Shown: in pieces, positions 12,706-12,927 of the stretch
Layout of the letters: each line of letters starts with the position of its first letter
Position numbering within the stretch: position 1 is the stretch's first letter
Source of the DNA: CAYTPE01 sp964439885
GTDB taxonomy: Bacteria; Patescibacteriota; Patescibacteriia; Magasanikbacterales; GWA2-37-8
Reading direction: 5' to 3'
Length of the DNA stretch: 12,927 nt
Assembly (NCBI GenBank): GCA_964439885.1
Contig: CAYTPE010000030.1
Span: 1-12,927, forward strand
Made by a program: the position numbers and the translations under genes
The notes under the pieces: model-generated
The model's input: only the letters and a program-made list of their open reading frames with translations
The model's database searches: none
Told to the model about the DNA's origin: nothing

Positions 12706-12734
12706 ACTGTATACCCCCCTGGGGGTATTGTCAA
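12706..12734 (-). promoter_or_regulatory. csoR operon promoter with embedded CsoR operator
   Basis: On the minus strand, a perfect TTGACA (12729-12734), a 17-base spacer and TACAGT (12706-12711). The spacer is almost entirely the near-palindrome ATACCCCCCTGGGGGTAT (12711-12728 on the plus strand), the classical G-tract/C-tract CsoR operator flanked by TA-rich ends. A bound repressor would block RNA polymerase directly. The start site is predicted at about 12699, three or four bases before the ATG. Confidence 0.9.
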
Positions 12735-12763
12735 AGAGCACGACGGTGGATAAGTGAAAAATA

Positions 12764-12789
12764 AAACACCTCCCTAGTGGGAAGTGTTT
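12764..12789 (-). terminator. Intrinsic terminator of tRNA-Thr
   Basis: On the minus strand AAACACTTCCC, loop ACTA, GGGAGGTGTTT form an 11-bp stem with one G-U pair, followed by TATTTTT. It separates tRNA-Thr transcription from the csoR promoter 30 bases further on. Confidence 0.9.
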
Positions 12790-12797
12790 ACCATCTG

Positions 12798-12869
12798 AGC
12801 CGCCTTAGGGATTCGAACCCTAGACCTACTGTTTACAAAACAGTTGCTCTACCACTGAGCTAAGTCGGC
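12798..12869 (-). tRNA. trnT: tRNA-Thr (anticodon UGU)
   Basis: A 72-nt cloverleaf beginning GCCGACTTAGCTCAG. Anticodon stem ACTGT/ACAGT encloses loop TTTGTAA, giving UGU for codon ACA. The T arm is TAGGG-TTCGAAT-CCCTA. The acceptor stem GCCGACT/AGGCGGC has one A-G mismatch at the fifth pair. The discriminator is U and no CCA is encoded (CAG follows). Confidence 0.92.
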
Positions 12870-12882
12870 CTAAAGATACAAA

Positions 12883-12904
12883 GACCCACCCTTTGGGGCG
12901 GGTC
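12883..12904 (-). terminator. Intrinsic terminator between two tRNA genes
   Basis: GACCCGCCC and GGGTGGGTC pair on the minus strand (9 bp, one G-U) around CAAA, followed by TTTGTATCTTT. On the plus strand one pair becomes A-C, so the minus direction is favoured. It ends the transcript of the partial tRNA at the window edge. Confidence 0.7.
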
Positions 12905-12912
12905 GTGTTTTC

Positions 12913-12927
12913 TGGAGCCGATGACCG
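12913..12927 (-). tRNA. 3' end of a tRNA gene (partial, cut by window edge)
   Basis: The last 15 bases read on the minus strand as CGGT (end of a T stem), CATCGGC (acceptor 3' strand), T (discriminator) and CCA. The pattern TGGAGCCGATGACCG is typical of a tRNA end. The acceptor would pair with GCCGATG, a form common in tRNA-Thr, but the anticodon is outside the window. Unlike the two complete tRNAs here, CCA appears to be encoded. Confidence 0.5.

Overview
The window looks like chromosomal sequence from a Patescibacteria (CPR/Parcubacteria-like) metagenome assembly. Genes are short and closely packed. Shine-Dalgarno motifs are almost absent and several promoters sit against the start codon. 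Two of the three tRNA genes lack an encoded CCA, many products are small membrane proteins of DUF type, and there is a 10-N scaffold gap. The lineage is an inference from style; no 16S or marker set is present beyond ribosomal protein L33. Nearly everything is on the minus strand, so gene order below is given in the direction of transcription (high to low coordinates).

Right end (about 12.9 to 8.1 kb): a partial tRNA, a terminator, tRNA-Thr(UGU) and its terminator, then a complete copper-homeostasis operon. It runs csoR (Cu(I)-sensing repressor), a DUF305 membrane-anchored protein, a small HMA copper chaperone, a CopA Cu(I) P-type ATPase, an HMA-plus-DsbD/TauE-like membrane protein, and a membrane-anchored cupredoxin. 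A near-palindromic CsoR operator fills the spacer of the csoR promoter. The logic is sense (CsoR), shuttle (HMA), export (CopA), and handle copper outside the membrane (cupredoxin, DUF305, DsbD-like). The HMA chaperone and CopA sit in different frames with overlapping ends and a perfect GC-rich hairpin at the junction.

Middle (about 7.9 to 3.6 kb): rpmG (L33) with a good promoter and terminator, a DUF1189 membrane protein, tRNA-Trp(CCA), an endonuclease/exonuclease/phosphatase-family enzyme, an unrecognised 214-aa protein, a DUF6498-like membrane protein broken by the assembly gap, a DUF1761 membrane protein, and a small unrecognised protein. Two almost identical intrinsic terminators follow the 214-aa gene and tRNA-Trp.

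Left end (3.5 kb to 1): the only plus-strand gene encodes a small Cys/His/Met/Gly/Tyr-rich membrane protein. Opposite it is a TipAL/Mta-type MerR regulator with a textbook 19-bp-spacer MerR promoter and a long inverted repeat in its leader. Next comes a three-gene cluster: a lipoprotein, a YwbE-FrnE (DsbA-like) fusion and an EVE-domain protein. The first 194 bases hold no gene, only hairpins and dispersed-repeat-like sequence. No gene-free stretch exceeds 300 bases. No CRISPR array or transposase was seen.
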